From NCBI RefSeq assembly GCF_020852615.1, contig NZ_JADZAJ010000031.1, positions 32,069 through 96,068 of the forward strand: DNA of 64,000 nucleotides, in the 5' to 3' direction. This document shows, piece after piece, positions 51,291-62,121 of this stretch; position 1 is the first letter of the stretch, and each line of letters opens with the position of its first letter. Position numbers and translations under genes: made by a program. This DNA comes from Nitrosomonas sp. GTDB lineage: Bacteria > Pseudomonadota > Gammaproteobacteria > Burkholderiales > Nitrosomonadaceae. The notes beneath the pieces are model-generated. The model worked only from the letters and a program-made list of their open reading frames with translations. It searched no databases and was not told the DNA's origin.

Positions 51291-54200
51291 TCAGATACTG
51301 CCAGACATACCCCCTGCAGCCGTCACTTTACCAATATCCACTGTCACCACCCGGGAAACGCCCTGTTCCCGCATGGTTACCCCGATCAGCTGCTGCGCCA
51401 TCTGCATGGCGATTTTATTATGGCTGATGAAAAGAAACTGGGTCTCTTCAGACATATGTTTAACCAGCTCACAAAAACGTGCTGCATTACTGTCATCCAG
51501 CGGCGCATCGACTTCGTCCAGCAGGCAGAATGGCGCAGGATTGAGCCGGAACAGTGAAAACACCAGTGCCAGCGCCGTCAGGGCTTTTTCCCCACCGGAA
51601 AGCAGATGGATAGAGCTGTTCCGTTTACCTGGCGGATGGGCATTCAACTGTACACCCGCATCCAGAATATCCTCGCCGCTCAATACCAGTTCCGCAAACC
51701 CTCCCCCGAAAATGGAAGCAAATAACTCCGACAGATTCTGATTGACCTGACTGAATGTTTCCTGCAGACGTTCCCGGGTTTCGCAGTCAATCTGAAACAT
51801 GGCCTGCTCCAGTGTTGCAATCGCTTCGCGCAAATCATGAGACTGTTCTTCCAGGTGGGTCCGGCGTGATTTTAACGTTTCCAGCTCCTGTAGTGCCGCC
51901 AGGTTAACCGCCCCGAGCGCAGCGATTTCCCCGGTAAAACGGTTAATACGTGTTTGCAGTTTTGCCGGTGGTTCATTCACGGGTTGCAATGCCATTTCCG
52001 ATACCGCCTCACCCAGCTCCGCCAGCCTGTCTGCAAACTGAGTTTCAGTCATCCCCGCTTCCTGTTCACGCAGCCGTGCCTGGCCAATCATTTCACCCAG
52101 TTCATGCAACCGCTGTTCTGCCTGCATCCGGGCCTGTTCCGTTTCACGTAACGCATCACTGATATTTTCCAGCTCGTGCCGGGTTGCCATTAACACCTGT
52201 TCATGCTGATTGCGCTGGGCTTGCCAGTGTTCTGCCTCTGCTGTCAGTGACGATTCGTCCAGATTAGCGCGGGTATCCCGCAATTTCTGAATACTTTCAT
52301 CCAGAGTCCCCCTGTTCCGGGAGATCATCCCGATACGCTGCTCACAATCCGCGATTCTGCTCTGGCAGTTCTGCTCACTGAAAGCCGCTTCACGCAATTT
52401 ATCCGACAAGCGCTGCACCAGCGCATACTGTGTCGCCAATACCTGCCCGGATGACTGGCTGATGGATTGCACCTGATTTACCTGTACTTCCAGTTCCGTC
52501 CTTTCTGCTTCACAGGCAGCCAGCTCTGTTTCAGTCTGATATTTTTGTGAAAATTCTTCCTCAACCTGCACTGCCAGATCTGCCAGTCCGGTTTCAATCC
52601 GGGCCTGTTGCCGGGATATCTGCTCGATCTGTTGCGTCAGTTGCACTGCCTGTATCTGCCGGTCATGCTGCTGCACCCTGATCTCTTCGATCGTTCGCCG
52701 AATCTGTACAATATCTGCCGCAATATGCTGACAGCGCTGCTCGGTTTCAGCCAGGATCTGCTGCCGGGATACCACCGATTGCCCGATCTGCCCGCATTCC
52801 TCCCTGATCTGCGCAATCTCGCGCTGGCGCTGCAGAATGCCATGTACTGCAGAATCAGGCGCAAAATAACTGACACCACAACCGGTTACGCTGTGCCCTT
52901 CTGCTGTTACCAGCATCTCACCGGAAACAAGCTGCATCCGTTCAGCCAGGGCCAGCGCCAGACTGTCAGTGACAAACACTCCATGCAGCCAGTTTCTCAG
53001 CACACCCTGCACTGCCGGATTGCGGCAATTCAGCAATGTATTAAGTGGCTTCCATGCTCGCCGATCCGGCTGGCCCCTGCTGTCGCGCCAGTCCGCGGAC
53101 TGATCCGCTGACACAGGTTCACACACTGACCATTTCGCGGGGGGGCGCTGCCCTTCCTTATCGTTTTCCCAAGCCAGCACCTGTTCCAGCTGATCCACAA
53201 CCACTGCCTGAATACGCTCACGCAGCACCGCCTCCAATGCTGTTTCCCAGCCCGGCTCAACCGAAATCTGCTGCCACAGCCTTGGCAGCAGATGCAGCTG
53301 AAGTCTGGCCATCCACGCGTTCAATTCCCGGTTATCCTCGATCTGGTCCTGCAAGCGCTGCAGAACGTCACACCGGGCATTAGCCCGGGCCAGATCACGC
53401 TGCAGCGACTGAACAGTCTGCTGAGCAGCATCACGCTCCTGTTGTACGGCGTGCAACTGTACTTCCAGCTCACTGAGTGCATCTCGATTCTGTGCCAGCA
53501 AAGCAGCAAACTCTGCTGCTTCCTGCTGCAACCCGTCCAGTTGCACCGGGTCAATCTCCGGCTGATTCGCCTGCTCTTCCAGCAGACGCTCACGACGTAT
53601 CATCAGCTGCTGCAGCGTTTTTTCAGCATAGCTCTGCTGGTTCTGCTGCAGTTTCTCATTCTGTCTGGCCAGTGCCAGCTTTTCCTGCAGCCCGGCCAGC
53701 CGGGCCCGGTCTGACTGTGCAGATGATTCCATTTGTGGCAGCTTCCCGGTTTCCTGCGCATGTTCTTCAGCACAGGAAATATGGCAACTTCTGACCTGCT
53801 CCAGCTTTTCCTGCCAGGACAGCAGATTTTCACCGGCCTCATTCAGTTGCTGCTCATGATTTTGCAACTGCAGTACAGCCTCATCAATCTGATGATCGAG
53901 CTGCTCCCTGTTCAGACGGATATGCCGGATGCTTTGCTCGACACGGGCAATTTCTCCATCCGCAGCGTACAACTCCCCCTGAACCTGATGCTGACGATCA
54001 CTTACCGTACGATGGTGCATGCGCAGTTCATCCAGCTTCTCAACCGCGGCTTGTGTACCGGATCGAATCACTTCTGTTTCCTGCATCAGTCGCTCGATTT
54101 CCACCTGCGCCTCAAACCGTGACTGAGCAGCCTGCTGCTTGCGCAGTGTCCACAGCGCATACTGCATTGCCGTCAGCTGCTGCTGCAGATCCTGATAGCG

Positions 54201-54848
54201 AACCGCACGCTCCGCCTGTATTTCCAGATGCTGTTGCTGTTTCTCCAGCTCTTCGAGAATGTCATCCACACGCTGCAGGTTACCGCGCGCATCAGCCAGG
54301 CGCAGCCCGGTCTCATGACGTTTTTCGTGGTAGCGCGTAATGCCGGCTGCTTCTTCAAGAAATATGCGCAACTCTTGCGGTCTGGCTTCAATGATGCGGG
54401 AGATCATTCCCTGTTCAATGATGGCATAGCCGCGCCCGCTGACCCCTGTTCCCAGGAACATATCGGTAATATCCCGCCGGCGAACGTGAAGGTTGTTGAT
54501 GTAATAGGATGATTCACCATCGCGCTGAATCACGCGCCTGATGGCAATTTCACTGTAGGCTTTCCACTGGCCGGCTGCCTTGCCCGAGCTGTTATCGAAT
54601 ATCAGCTCAACACTGGCACGCCCGATCGGTTTACGGGTGGCAGATCCGTTAAAAATCACATCCTGCAATGATTCCCCCCGCAGTGCCGAGGCGCGTGATT
54701 CGCCCAGCACCCAGCGCACCGCGTCGATGACATTGGATTTACCGCAGCCGTTTGGCCCGACGATCCCGACAAGATTCCCCGGAACAGGAATCACCGCAGG
54801 ATCAACGAATGTCTTGAAGCCGGCCAGTTTGATTTCGGTCAGGCGCAA
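51291..54848 (-). CDS. smc: Chromosome segregation protein SMC
   Basis: MRLTEIKLAGFKTFVDPAVIPVPGNLVGIVGPNGCGKSNVIDAVRWVLGE; LLSGGEKALTALALVFSLF...LLDEVDAPLDDSNAARF. Confidence 0.97.
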   Translation of the reverse strand: MRLTEIKLAGFKTFVDPAVIPVPGNLVGIVGPNGCGKSNVIDAVRWVLGESRASALRGESLQDVIFNGSATRKPIGRASVELIFDNSSGKAAGQWKAYSEIAIRRVIQRDGESSYYINNLHVRRRDITDMFLGTGVSGRGYAIIEQGMISRIIEARPQELRIFLEEAAGITRYHEKRHETGLRLADARGNLQRVDDILEELEKQQQHLEIQAERAVRYQDLQQQLTAMQYALWTLRKQQAAQSRFEAQVEIERLMQETEVIRSGTQAAVEKLDELRMHHRTVSDRQHQVQGELYAADGEIARVEQSIRHIRLNREQLDHQIDEAVLQLQNHEQQLNEAGENLLSWQEKLEQVRSCHISCAEEHAQETGKLPQMESSAQSDRARLAGLQEKLALARQNEKLQQNQQSYAEKTLQQLMIRRERLLEEQANQPEIDPVQLDGLQQEAAEFAALLAQNRDALSELEVQLHAVQQERDAAQQTVQSLQRDLARANARCDVLQRLQDQIEDNRELNAWMARLQLHLLPRLWQQISVEPGWETALEAVLRERIQAVVVDQLEQVLAWENDKEGQRPPAKWSVCEPVSADQSADWRDSRGQPDRRAWKPLNTLLNCRNPAVQGVLRNWLHGVFVTDSLALALAERMQLVSGEMLVTAEGHSVTGCGVSYFAPDSAVHGILQRQREIAQIREECGQIGQSVVSRQQILAETEQRCQHIAADIVQIRRTIEEIRVQQHDRQIQAVQLTQQIEQISRQQARIETGLADLAVQVEEEFSQKYQTETELAACEAERTELEVQVNQVQSISQSSGQVLATQYALVQRLSDKLREAAFSEQNCQSRIADCEQRIGMISRNRGTLDESIQKLRDTRANLDESSLTAEAEHWQAQRNQHEQVLMATRHELENISDALRETEQARMQAEQRLHELGEMIGQARLREQEAGMTETQFADRLAELGEAVSEMALQPVNEPPAKLQTRINRFTGEIAALGAVNLAALQELETLKSRRTHLEEQSHDLREAIATLEQAMFQIDCETRERLQETFSQVNQNLSELFASIFGGGFAELVLSGEDILDAGVQLNAHPPGKRNSSIHLLSGGEKALTALALVFSLFRLNPAPFCLLDEVDAPLDDSNAARFCELVKHMSEETQFLFISHNKIAMQMAQQLIGVTMREQGVSRVVTVDIGKVTAAGGMSGSI

Positions 54849-54937
54849 TTTGGAAGGTAAAAGGTTATAATTTCGGCTAAACGCATCATTTTAACAGGCT
54901 GACAACCGATCTGCCTGTCATACAAACTGAGGAAATC

Positions 54938-55357
54938 ATGACCACCCAACCTTCGAAGCAGCTGGAAACCTTCGAAAATCCTGTGCAGACACGCGATTAC
55001 CGGATCCACATGGAAATACCGGAGTTTACCTGCCTGTGTCCCAAAACCGGGCAACCGGATTTTGCGCGGCTGATACTGGATTATATCCCCGACAAAAAAT
55101 GCATCGAGCTCAAGAGCCTCAAGCTCTATATCTGGTCATATCGTGATCAGGGCACTTTTCATGAGGCCGTAACCAACCGGATTCTGGATGATCTGGTCGC
55201 CACAATGAAACCCCGCTTTATTCGGTTGACTTCAAAATTTTATGTACGCGGTGGCATTTTCACCAATGTTGTTGCAGAACACCGCAAAAAAGGCTGGCAA
55301 CCTCAACTTCCGGTATTCCTGGAGGCTTTTGAGGAACAGTTCAACACACGCGGCTGA
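54938..55357 (+). CDS. queF: NADPH-dependent 7-cyano-7-deazaguanine reductase
   Basis: [47 protein letters not shown]. Confidence 0.97.
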   Translation: MTTQPSKQLETFENPVQTRDYRIHMEIPEFTCLCPKTGQPDFARLILDYIPDKKCIELKSLKLYIWSYRDQGTFHEAVTNRILDDLVATMKPRFIRLTSKFYVRGGIFTNVVAEHRKKGWQPQLPVFLEAFEEQFNTRG

Positions 55358-55401
55358 TCACTGTCCCGCATAAACTCCATCAATTTTTCTGAAAAACAGC
55401 C

Positions 55402-56790
55402 ATGGATCAGTATCGCGAAGAACGTGACGCAATGGGCACAGTACAGGTGCCTGCCAATGCCCTGTGGGGTGCACAGACACAACGATCACTCAGCCATTTC
55501 AATATTTCAGGCGAACGCATGCCACAAGCACTGATCCACGCACTGGCACTGGTCAAGCGCGCTGCTGCCAGCGTTAATCGTGATCTGGAACTGCTGGATG
55601 AAAATATTACGCAGGCAATCATTACTGCTGCTGATGAAGTGCTGGCAGGCAAGCATATCGGTGAGTTTCCACTGGTGATCTGGCAAACCGGTTCCGGCAC
55701 ACAGACCAACATGAATATGAACGAGGTACTGGCCAACCGCGCCTCGGAAATTCTGGGCGGCACGCGCGGCAAAGATCGCAAGATCCACCCCAACGACCAC
55801 GTCAACAAAGGGCAATCTTCCAACGATGTTTTTCCTACCGCCATGCACGTGGCTGCCGTGGAAGCCATCTGCGGCCGGCTGATTCCCGCACTGGAAATCT
55901 TGTGCAACACGCTGGCTTCCAAATCGGCAGAATTTTCGGACATCGTCAAAATTGGTCGCACCCATTTGCAGGATGCCACTCCACTGACACTGGGACAGGA
56001 ATTTTCCGGCTATGTGTCACAACTCGATCACTGCCTGGCTCATCTTAAAGCTGCATTGCCACATCTGCTTGAACTGGCACTGGGCGGAACGGCAGTAGGT
56101 ACCGGCCTTAATACCCATCCGGAATTTGCTCAGCGCGTTGCAGCTGAAATAACACATCTCAGCGGCCATCCTTTCGTAACAGCCCCGAACAAATTTGAAG
56201 CGCTGGCCGCGCATGATGCGCTGGTCCATGCGCATGGCGTATTGAAGACACTGGCAGCGGCACTGATCAAGATTGCCAATGATGTCCGCTGGCTGGCATC
56301 CGGCCCGCGCTGCGGCATAGGCGAGATTCGTATCCCGGAAAATGAACCCGGCAGCTCAATCATGCCCGGAAAGGTCAACCCCACTCAATCAGAAGCGATT
56401 GTCATGCTCGCCTGCCAGGTCATGGGTAATGATGTCGCAATCAACCTGGGGGGGGCGATGGGAAATTTTGAACTCAATGTTATGAAACCACTGATCATTC
56501 ACAACTTTCTGCAGAGCGTGCGTTTGCTTGCGGATGGCATGGAAAGCTTCAACACACATTGTGCAACCGGTATTACTGCCAACACGGTCCGGATCAAACA
56601 GCATTTACAGGAATCACTGATGCTGGTAACCGCACTTAATCCATACATCGGTTACGATAAAGCAGCAGAAATTGCCAAAAAAGCGTACCGCGAAACGCTG
56701 ACATTGAAAGAAGCAGCAGTCAGGCTGGGTTACGTTACAGCAGAGCAGTTCGATATGTGGGTCGATCCACAAAAAATGACTAATGCGTAA
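55402..56790 (+). CDS. fumC: Class II fumarate hydratase
   Basis: [33 protein letters not shown]. Confidence 0.97.
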   Translation: MDQYREERDAMGTVQVPANALWGAQTQRSLSHFNISGERMPQALIHALALVKRAAASVNRDLELLDENITQAIITAADEVLAGKHIGEFPLVIWQTGSGTQTNMNMNEVLANRASEILGGTRGKDRKIHPNDHVNKGQSSNDVFPTAMHVAAVEAICGRLIPALEILCNTLASKSAEFSDIVKIGRTHLQDATPLTLGQEFSGYVSQLDHCLAHLKAALPHLLELALGGTAVGTGLNTHPEFAQRVAAEITHLSGHPFVTAPNKFEALAAHDALVHAHGVLKTLAAALIKIANDVRWLASGPRCGIGEIRIPENEPGSSIMPGKVNPTQSEAIVMLACQVMGNDVAINLGGAMGNFELNVMKPLIIHNFLQSVRLLADGMESFNTHCATGITANTVRIKQHLQESLMLVTALNPYIGYDKAAEIAKKAYRETLTLKEAAVRLGYVTAEQFDMWVDPQKMTNA

Positions 56791-56907
56791 AAATACATAA
56801 AAAAGAGCTTCCTGAAAAAGGTAAATCAGGGTGCCAACGGCGTCATTACTGCTACACAGCTTTACAACAGAGCCAGTGGTTAGTATAATCGCCGTCTTGT
56901 TTGGACC

Positions 56908-56983
<76 letters not shown>

Positions 56984-57008
56984 GCTGCTTTACTTTCTGA
57001 AAACCTTG

Positions 57009-57084
57009 GTCCCCATCGTCTAGAGGCCTAGGACATCACCCTTTCACGGTGAGTACAGGGGTTCGAATCCCCTTGGGGACGCCA
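57009..57084 (+). tRNA. tRNA-Glu (anticodon TTC)
   Basis: GTCCCCATCGTCTAGAGGCCTAGGACATCACCCTTTCACGGTGAGTACAGGGGTTCGAATCCCCTTGGGGACGCCA. Confidence 0.97.
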
Positions 57085-57254
57085 GTAAAATCCGGCGTAT
57101 CTGCAGTACACCGCACAATCTCTGCTCAGAATGAGCGGTCAGCCATAAAATCGATCGGTAAAGCCGGTTAAACCCTGTTTTTTTGTTCTGCTTGTTTTGC
57201 TCCCCCCTTGCCTCCCGCAAGCGTTTCACTGCCGGCCTGATTAACCGAAAAGGC

Positions 57255-58211
57255 TTACCGGGAAAAAACAGAGTGTGACTGAATATAATGAATGATCTGT
57301 GCAGCCAGCCGGTTATCCAAGCAGTCAAACACCTGCAGGTCATTCATTGATCGCAGCCAGGTCAGCTGACGTTTAGCCAGTTGTCTGGTCGCAAAAACAC
57401 CCATCTCCTGCATTCTTGCAAAGCTGATTTCACTGTCCAGATACATGCAAACCTGCCGGTAACCCACGCACCGCATGGAAGGTACGTTGCCATCCATATG
57501 AAATCGCTCGCGAATCATGCGCACCTCATCAACCAGCCCCATTTCCAGCATTTTGCCAAACCGCTGACAGATACGATCATGCAGCGCACTGCGCTCACCC
57601 GGAAGCAAGGCAATATTGAAAACGCGATAAGGAAAATCAGCATCCTGCTGTTGCTGCAGCACTTCCGACATGGGTCTGCCGGTCAGGTAGCACACTTCCA
57701 GCGCACGCTGTATCCGCTGACTGTCATTCGGTCTGATACGTTCCGCTGTAACAGGATCAAGCTGACTCAGGACAGCATGCATGGCAGGCCACCCTTTCTC
57801 AAGTGCCAGTTGCTCCAGCTCCTTACGCGTCTCACCATCCGCTGCAGGCAATGTGGCCAGTCCCTGTCGCAACACCTTGAAATATAGCATCGTGCCACCA
57901 ACCAGCAGTGGTACTTTCCCGCGCATAACAATTCCATGCATAACAGACAGGGCATCTTCTCTGAATTGCGCAGCAGAATAACTTTCATCGGGGTTGATCA
58001 GATCGATCAGATGGTGAGGGATTTTTACCTGTGTCGATTTGTCCGGCTTGGCACTGCCGATATCCATGTACCGGTAAACCTGCGCTGAATCAACGCTGAT
58101 GATTTCTACCGGCAAATGCCGTGCAATTTCCAAAGCCACAGCTGATTTGCCACTGGCAGTAGGCCCTGTCAGAAAAATGGCCGGGGGAGATTTTGTATCA
58201 GGAAGATTCAC
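57255..58211 (-). CDS. miaA: tRNA dimethylallyltransferase
   Basis: IFLTGPTASGKSAVALEIARHLPVEIISVDSAQVYRYMDIGSAKP. Confidence 0.97.
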   Translation of the reverse strand: MNLPDTKSPPAIFLTGPTASGKSAVALEIARHLPVEIISVDSAQVYRYMDIGSAKPDKSTQVKIPHHLIDLINPDESYSAAQFREDALSVMHGIVMRGKVPLLVGGTMLYFKVLRQGLATLPAADGETRKELEQLALEKGWPAMHAVLSQLDPVTAERIRPNDSQRIQRALEVCYLTGRPMSEVLQQQQDADFPYRVFNIALLPGERSALHDRICQRFGKMLEMGLVDEVRMIRERFHMDGNVPSMRCVGYRQVCMYLDSEISFARMQEMGVFATRQLAKRQLTWLRSMNDLQVFDCLDNRLAAQIIHYIQSHSVFSR

Positions 58212-58287
58212 AGCCAGTGGTTATCAGTTACAATAAAAAAACGATAAAGACAGTGTAGCAACGACCAGCCACCCACCGGGGAAACAC

Positions 58288-58497
58288 TTGAAAATACTTG
58301 CCATTCTACTTCTGCTATCCATCCTGTACAGCCTGGGTTCAGCGTTTTATTACATGCTCAAGGATAAAGGCGACAGCACACGCATGGTCAAATCACTCAC
58401 CATACGCGTCACACTCTCACTGGTTCTGTTCCTTATCCTGATGCTGTGGGTCTACATCGAATATATTCACGGGAATGCAGCAGCTCAGGGTTACTGA
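58288..58497 (+). CDS. DUF2909-like small twin-TM protein
   Basis: 69 aa, YSLGSAFYYMLKDKGDSTRMVKSLTIRVTLSLVLFLIL pattern. Confidence 0.8.
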   Translation: MKILAILLLLSILYSLGSAFYYMLKDKGDSTRMVKSLTIRVTLSLVLFLILMLWVYIEYIHGNAAAQGY

Positions 58498-58522
58498 CGA
58501 CCTGACGGAAAATTCTGTTTTA

Positions 58523-61500
58523 TTAATACATCACTTCCACCTTGTCCCGGCCAAGGAGATGGACAAGTGATTCAGTCAGGGCTTCATGCAAACAGACACG
58601 CCAGCGGCTGCCCAGGTCAATTTCACACCCTCCCGCCTGATTGCGAAAATCAATCGATACCGCACAACCTGCTGAAAGGGCAGCATTGTCCGGACGATAC
58701 GCTGTCAGTAACTCCTTCAGTTGTGCGGGCGCAAGGCGATCCGGATCATCAACCGTAATTTTCAGTTTTCTGGCATGCATTGAGCGGGCTGTAGCATAGT
58801 CGTACACCTCCTTTGCCACAATGCGCCTTTCTGCATTTTCTCCATTGCCATTACTGATCAGCGCCCTGACAATCAGCAGCTGATCTGCTTTCAGGAGTGA
58901 TGAATTTGTACTCAGCAAATCGCTGTAAACCACAACTTCCACCCTCGCCAGACCATCGTCCAGCGTAACAATCGCCATCTTGCCACGCCGGGACATTTGC
59001 GTACGTATCGCGTAGATCACGCCGGCAATCAGCTGCGGCTCACGTCCGGTCACAACACGGTTGAGACGTACCGGGATGAAACGACCCAGCTCCCTGGCAT
59101 AGCTGTCATAAGGATGCCCGCTTAAATAAAATCCTAATGCTGCCTTTTCATGCTGCAGTTTCTCTTTTTCCGGCCACTGCGCCACAATTGTCATGACGGG
59201 TGGCTGAATCATTCCGGCATTCTCGTCAAACAAATTTACCTGGCTGGCTGTCAGACTGCATTGCTCGGCAAACTCCATAGCGTTTCCCACGGAGGCAAGC
59301 AGTACTGCCCGATTGATTTCAACCGTATCAAATGCTCCCGCGCGAATGAGTGCTTCAATAGTACGGCGGTTAACAATTCGCCGATCAACACGCCGGCAAA
59401 AATCGAACAGGTCGGTAAACCCGCCTCCCTGATCCCTGGCTCGCACCATCGCTGAAATTGCCGCCTCGCCCGATCCTTTAACCGCCCCCAAACCATAGCG
59501 AACCGTTTTATGATTGAGTGGGACGAAGTAATACCCGGACTGATTGATATCCGGCGGCAGGATGGTAATACCATTCAGCTTGCAGTCCTCATAAAACATG
59601 TTCACCTTGTCGGTATCATCCATATCGGATGACATACAGGCTGCCATGAACTCTGCAGGGTAATGTGCTTTGAGATACGCCGTCTGGTAGGCAATCAGCG
59701 CGTACGCTGCCGCATGGGATTTATTGAAACCATAGCCGGCAAACTTTTCCATCAGGCCAAACAGCGTCACGGCATCCGCTTCCGCCATGCCGTTTCTAAC
59801 AGCACCTTCAACGAAAACTGCGCGCTGCTGCGCCATCTCTTCCACTTTTTTCTTACCCATGGCACGCCGCAGCAGATCCGCTCCACCCAGGCTGTAACCG
59901 CCGATCACCTGGGCAATCTGCATCACCTGCTCCTGGTAAATCATGATGCCGTAGGTCGGGCCCAGAATCGGCTGCAAACGAGGATCAAGGTAGTCCACCC
60001 GTTTGCCGTGCTTGCGCTCAATAAAATCGGGAATCAGATCCATCGGTCCCGGCCGGTAAAGCGCCACCAGCGCAATCAGATCCTCAAACCGATCAGGTTT
60101 TGCCCGCTGCAGCAGATCTTTCATCCCGCGCGATTCAAACTGGAAAATCCCGACCGTGTTACCCTTGCCCATCAGGGAAAAGGTAGCTGCATCATCAAGA
60201 GAAATATCCCCCAGTGAAAAATGATTTTCTTCCGCAGATCGCGCGCTGCTATCCTTCTCACCCGATGAAACTGACCGGCACTGCCGGATGTCAGACACCG
60301 CCCGATCCAGAATGGTCAGTGTTCGCAAACCGAGAAAATCAAACTTCACCAGGCCGATTTTCTCAACATCATCCTTGTCGTACTGGCTGACAACCGAATC
60401 TCCCGAATCCGCACTGTAAATCGGGCAGAAATCGGTGATCTTTCCCGGAGCAATCAACACTCCCCCGGCATGCATACCCACGTTACGCGTCAACCCTTCC
60501 AGACGCTCAGCCAGTTCCAGCAGATTACGCACATCCTCTTCCGCTTCTGCACGCTGATTAAGCAAAGGCTCGATTTCACGCGCCCTGCGCAGGGTCATGC
60601 CCAGCTCGAATGGCACCAGCCTGGCCAGCTGATCGACAAAGTTATACGGCAGATCGAGCACGCGGCCGACATCCCGCACCACCGCCTTGGCAGCCATGGT
60701 GCCAAAGGTCACAATCTGCGCCACGCTCTCTGCTCCGTAGCGGTCACGCACATACTCAATCACCTGCTCACGCCGATCCTGACAAAAATCAATATCAAAA
60801 TCCGGCATGGACACCCGCTCCGGGTTAAGAAAGCGCTCAAACAGCAGGTCGTAACGCAGCGGATCCAGATCTGTAATATCCAGCGAATAAGCCACCAGCG
60901 AGCCCGCTCCGGAACCGCGGCCCGGCCCGACCGGCACATCATGCCGCTTTGCCCAGCTGATAAAGTCAGACACAATCAGGAAGTAACCGGCGAACCCCAT
61001 CTGAATGATGGTTTCCACTTCAAAATCCAGGCGTGCCTGATAAACCGGCCATTTTTCATTACGCTGTGCCACCTCCGGAAATAACTGCTCCATTCTCACG
61101 GACAGCCCTGCCTGCGCCCGGTCACGCAAATGCTGCTCGACACTGGTTCCGGCAGGCGTCGGGAAATCCGGCAGGCGGTTGATGCCCAGCGTAAGCAGCA
61201 GCGAACAGCGGCGAGCGATCTCTATGCTATTGGCCAGCGCCTCCGGCACATCGCGGAACAGTTCGCTCATTTCCTCAGGTGTCTTGAAATACTGCTGCTC
61301 AGTAAACTCCCGCGGGCGTTTACGGTCTCCCAGCACGTAGCCCTGTGCGATACATACGCGCGCTTCATGCGCTCTGAAATCTTCCGGCTGCATGAATTGC
61401 ACCGGATGCGTTGCCACCACCGGCAGCTTCAGGCTGGAAGCCAGATCCAGCAGGGCATACCCTGATACTTTCTCATCAGGCCGGCCACAACGCTGGATCT

Positions 61501-62014
61501 CCAGATAAAATCGGCCGGGAAACAAATCTGCCCACTGCTGCGCAGCCGTAACTGCAGCCGGAAGATCCGCCAGCAATAATCGCCCCACCTCCCCCTGATC
61601 TCCACCAGACAAAGCAATCAATCCTTCTGTACCCGCCTCATCTTCCCGGAACCAGCTCTTCTTCAGCTCGGCACGCCCGCGACACATATTTTCGCGATAA
61701 GCGCGGGATAGCAGGCGGCTTAAAAGCAGATAACCGGAAAAAGACTGGCACAACAGCAACAAACGATATGGCCTGTCCACATCGTTCTCATTCGCAATCC
61801 AGACGTCACAACCGGCAACCGGCTTGATTCCGGCCCTGATCGCACACTGATAAAATTTGACCAGACCAAAGAGGTTGGAAAGGTCGGTCAATGCCAGCGC
61901 TGGCATACCGGTATCGCGCGCCCTGGCAATCGCTTCTTCAATCCGCACGATACCGTCTACAACAGAGTATTCGCTATGCAGGCGCAAATGGACAAAAACA
62001 GGGTCAATCGGCAT
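58523..62014 (-). CDS. dnaE: DNA polymerase III alpha subunit
   Basis: FVHLRLHSEYSVVDGI PHP domain; SMPDFDIDFCQDRR; start at MPIDPVFVHL preferred over upstream ORF extension. Confidence 0.97.
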   Translation of the reverse strand: MPIDPVFVHLRLHSEYSVVDGIVRIEEAIARARDTGMPALALTDLSNLFGLVKFYQCAIRAGIKPVAGCDVWIANENDVDRPYRLLLLCQSFSGYLLLSRLLSRAYRENMCRGRAELKKSWFREDEAGTEGLIALSGGDQGEVGRLLLADLPAAVTAAQQWADLFPGRFYLEIQRCGRPDEKVSGYALLDLASSLKLPVVATHPVQFMQPEDFRAHEARVCIAQGYVLGDRKRPREFTEQQYFKTPEEMSELFRDVPEALANSIEIARRCSLLLTLGINRLPDFPTPAGTSVEQHLRDRAQAGLSVRMEQLFPEVAQRNEKWPVYQARLDFEVETIIQMGFAGYFLIVSDFISWAKRHDVPVGPGRGSGAGSLVAYSLDITDLDPLRYDLLFERFLNPERVSMPDFDIDFCQDRREQVIEYVRDRYGAESVAQIVTFGTMAAKAVVRDVGRVLDLPYNFVDQLARLVPFELGMTLRRAREIEPLLNQRAEAEEDVRNLLELAERLEGLTRNVGMHAGGVLIAPGKITDFCPIYSADSGDSVVSQYDKDDVEKIGLVKFDFLGLRTLTILDRAVSDIRQCRSVSSGEKDSSARSAEENHFSLGDISLDDAATFSLMGKGNTVGIFQFESRGMKDLLQRAKPDRFEDLIALVALYRPGPMDLIPDFIERKHGKRVDYLDPRLQPILGPTYGIMIYQEQVMQIAQVIGGYSLGGADLLRRAMGKKKVEEMAQQRAVFVEGAVRNGMAEADAVTLFGLMEKFAGYGFNKSHAAAYALIAYQTAYLKAHYPAEFMAACMSSDMDDTDKVNMFYEDCKLNGITILPPDINQSGYYFVPLNHKTVRYGLGAVKGSGEAAISAMVRARDQGGGFTDLFDFCRRVDRRIVNRRTIEALIRAGAFDTVEINRAVLLASVGNAMEFAEQCSLTASQVNLFDENAGMIQPPVMTIVAQWPEKEKLQHEKAALGFYLSGHPYDSYARELGRFIPVRLNRVVTGREPQLIAGVIYAIRTQMSRRGKMAIVTLDDGLARVEVVVYSDLLSTNSSLLKADQLLIVRALISNGNGENAERRIVAKEVYDYATARSMHARKLKITVDDPDRLAPAQLKELLTAYRPDNAALSAGCAVSIDFRNQAGGCEIDLGSRWRVCLHEALTESLVHLLGRDKVEVMY

Positions 62015-62121
62015 GGTGATACAATGGCAGTACTCACTGAAACTTTGAAAAACAACCGGATAGCGAAGGGAAGGAGCCAAATCTGCTTTACTCCCCCAGC
62101 CCACTTCTTTCATTTTACATC

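Noticed and set aside
52608-53111. 167 aa plus-strand ORF and other long ORFs antisense to smc
   Set aside because: Shadow ORFs created by the Gln/Glu-rich coiled-coil codons of smc; no recognisable domain.
54849-54937. preQ1 riboswitch before queF
   Set aside because: The 89-bp divergent gap lacks a recognisable preQ1 aptamer.
60470-61084. 204 aa ORF antisense to dnaE (also 59663..60217)
   Set aside because: Opposite a highly conserved gene; His/Gln-rich composition typical of antisense frames.
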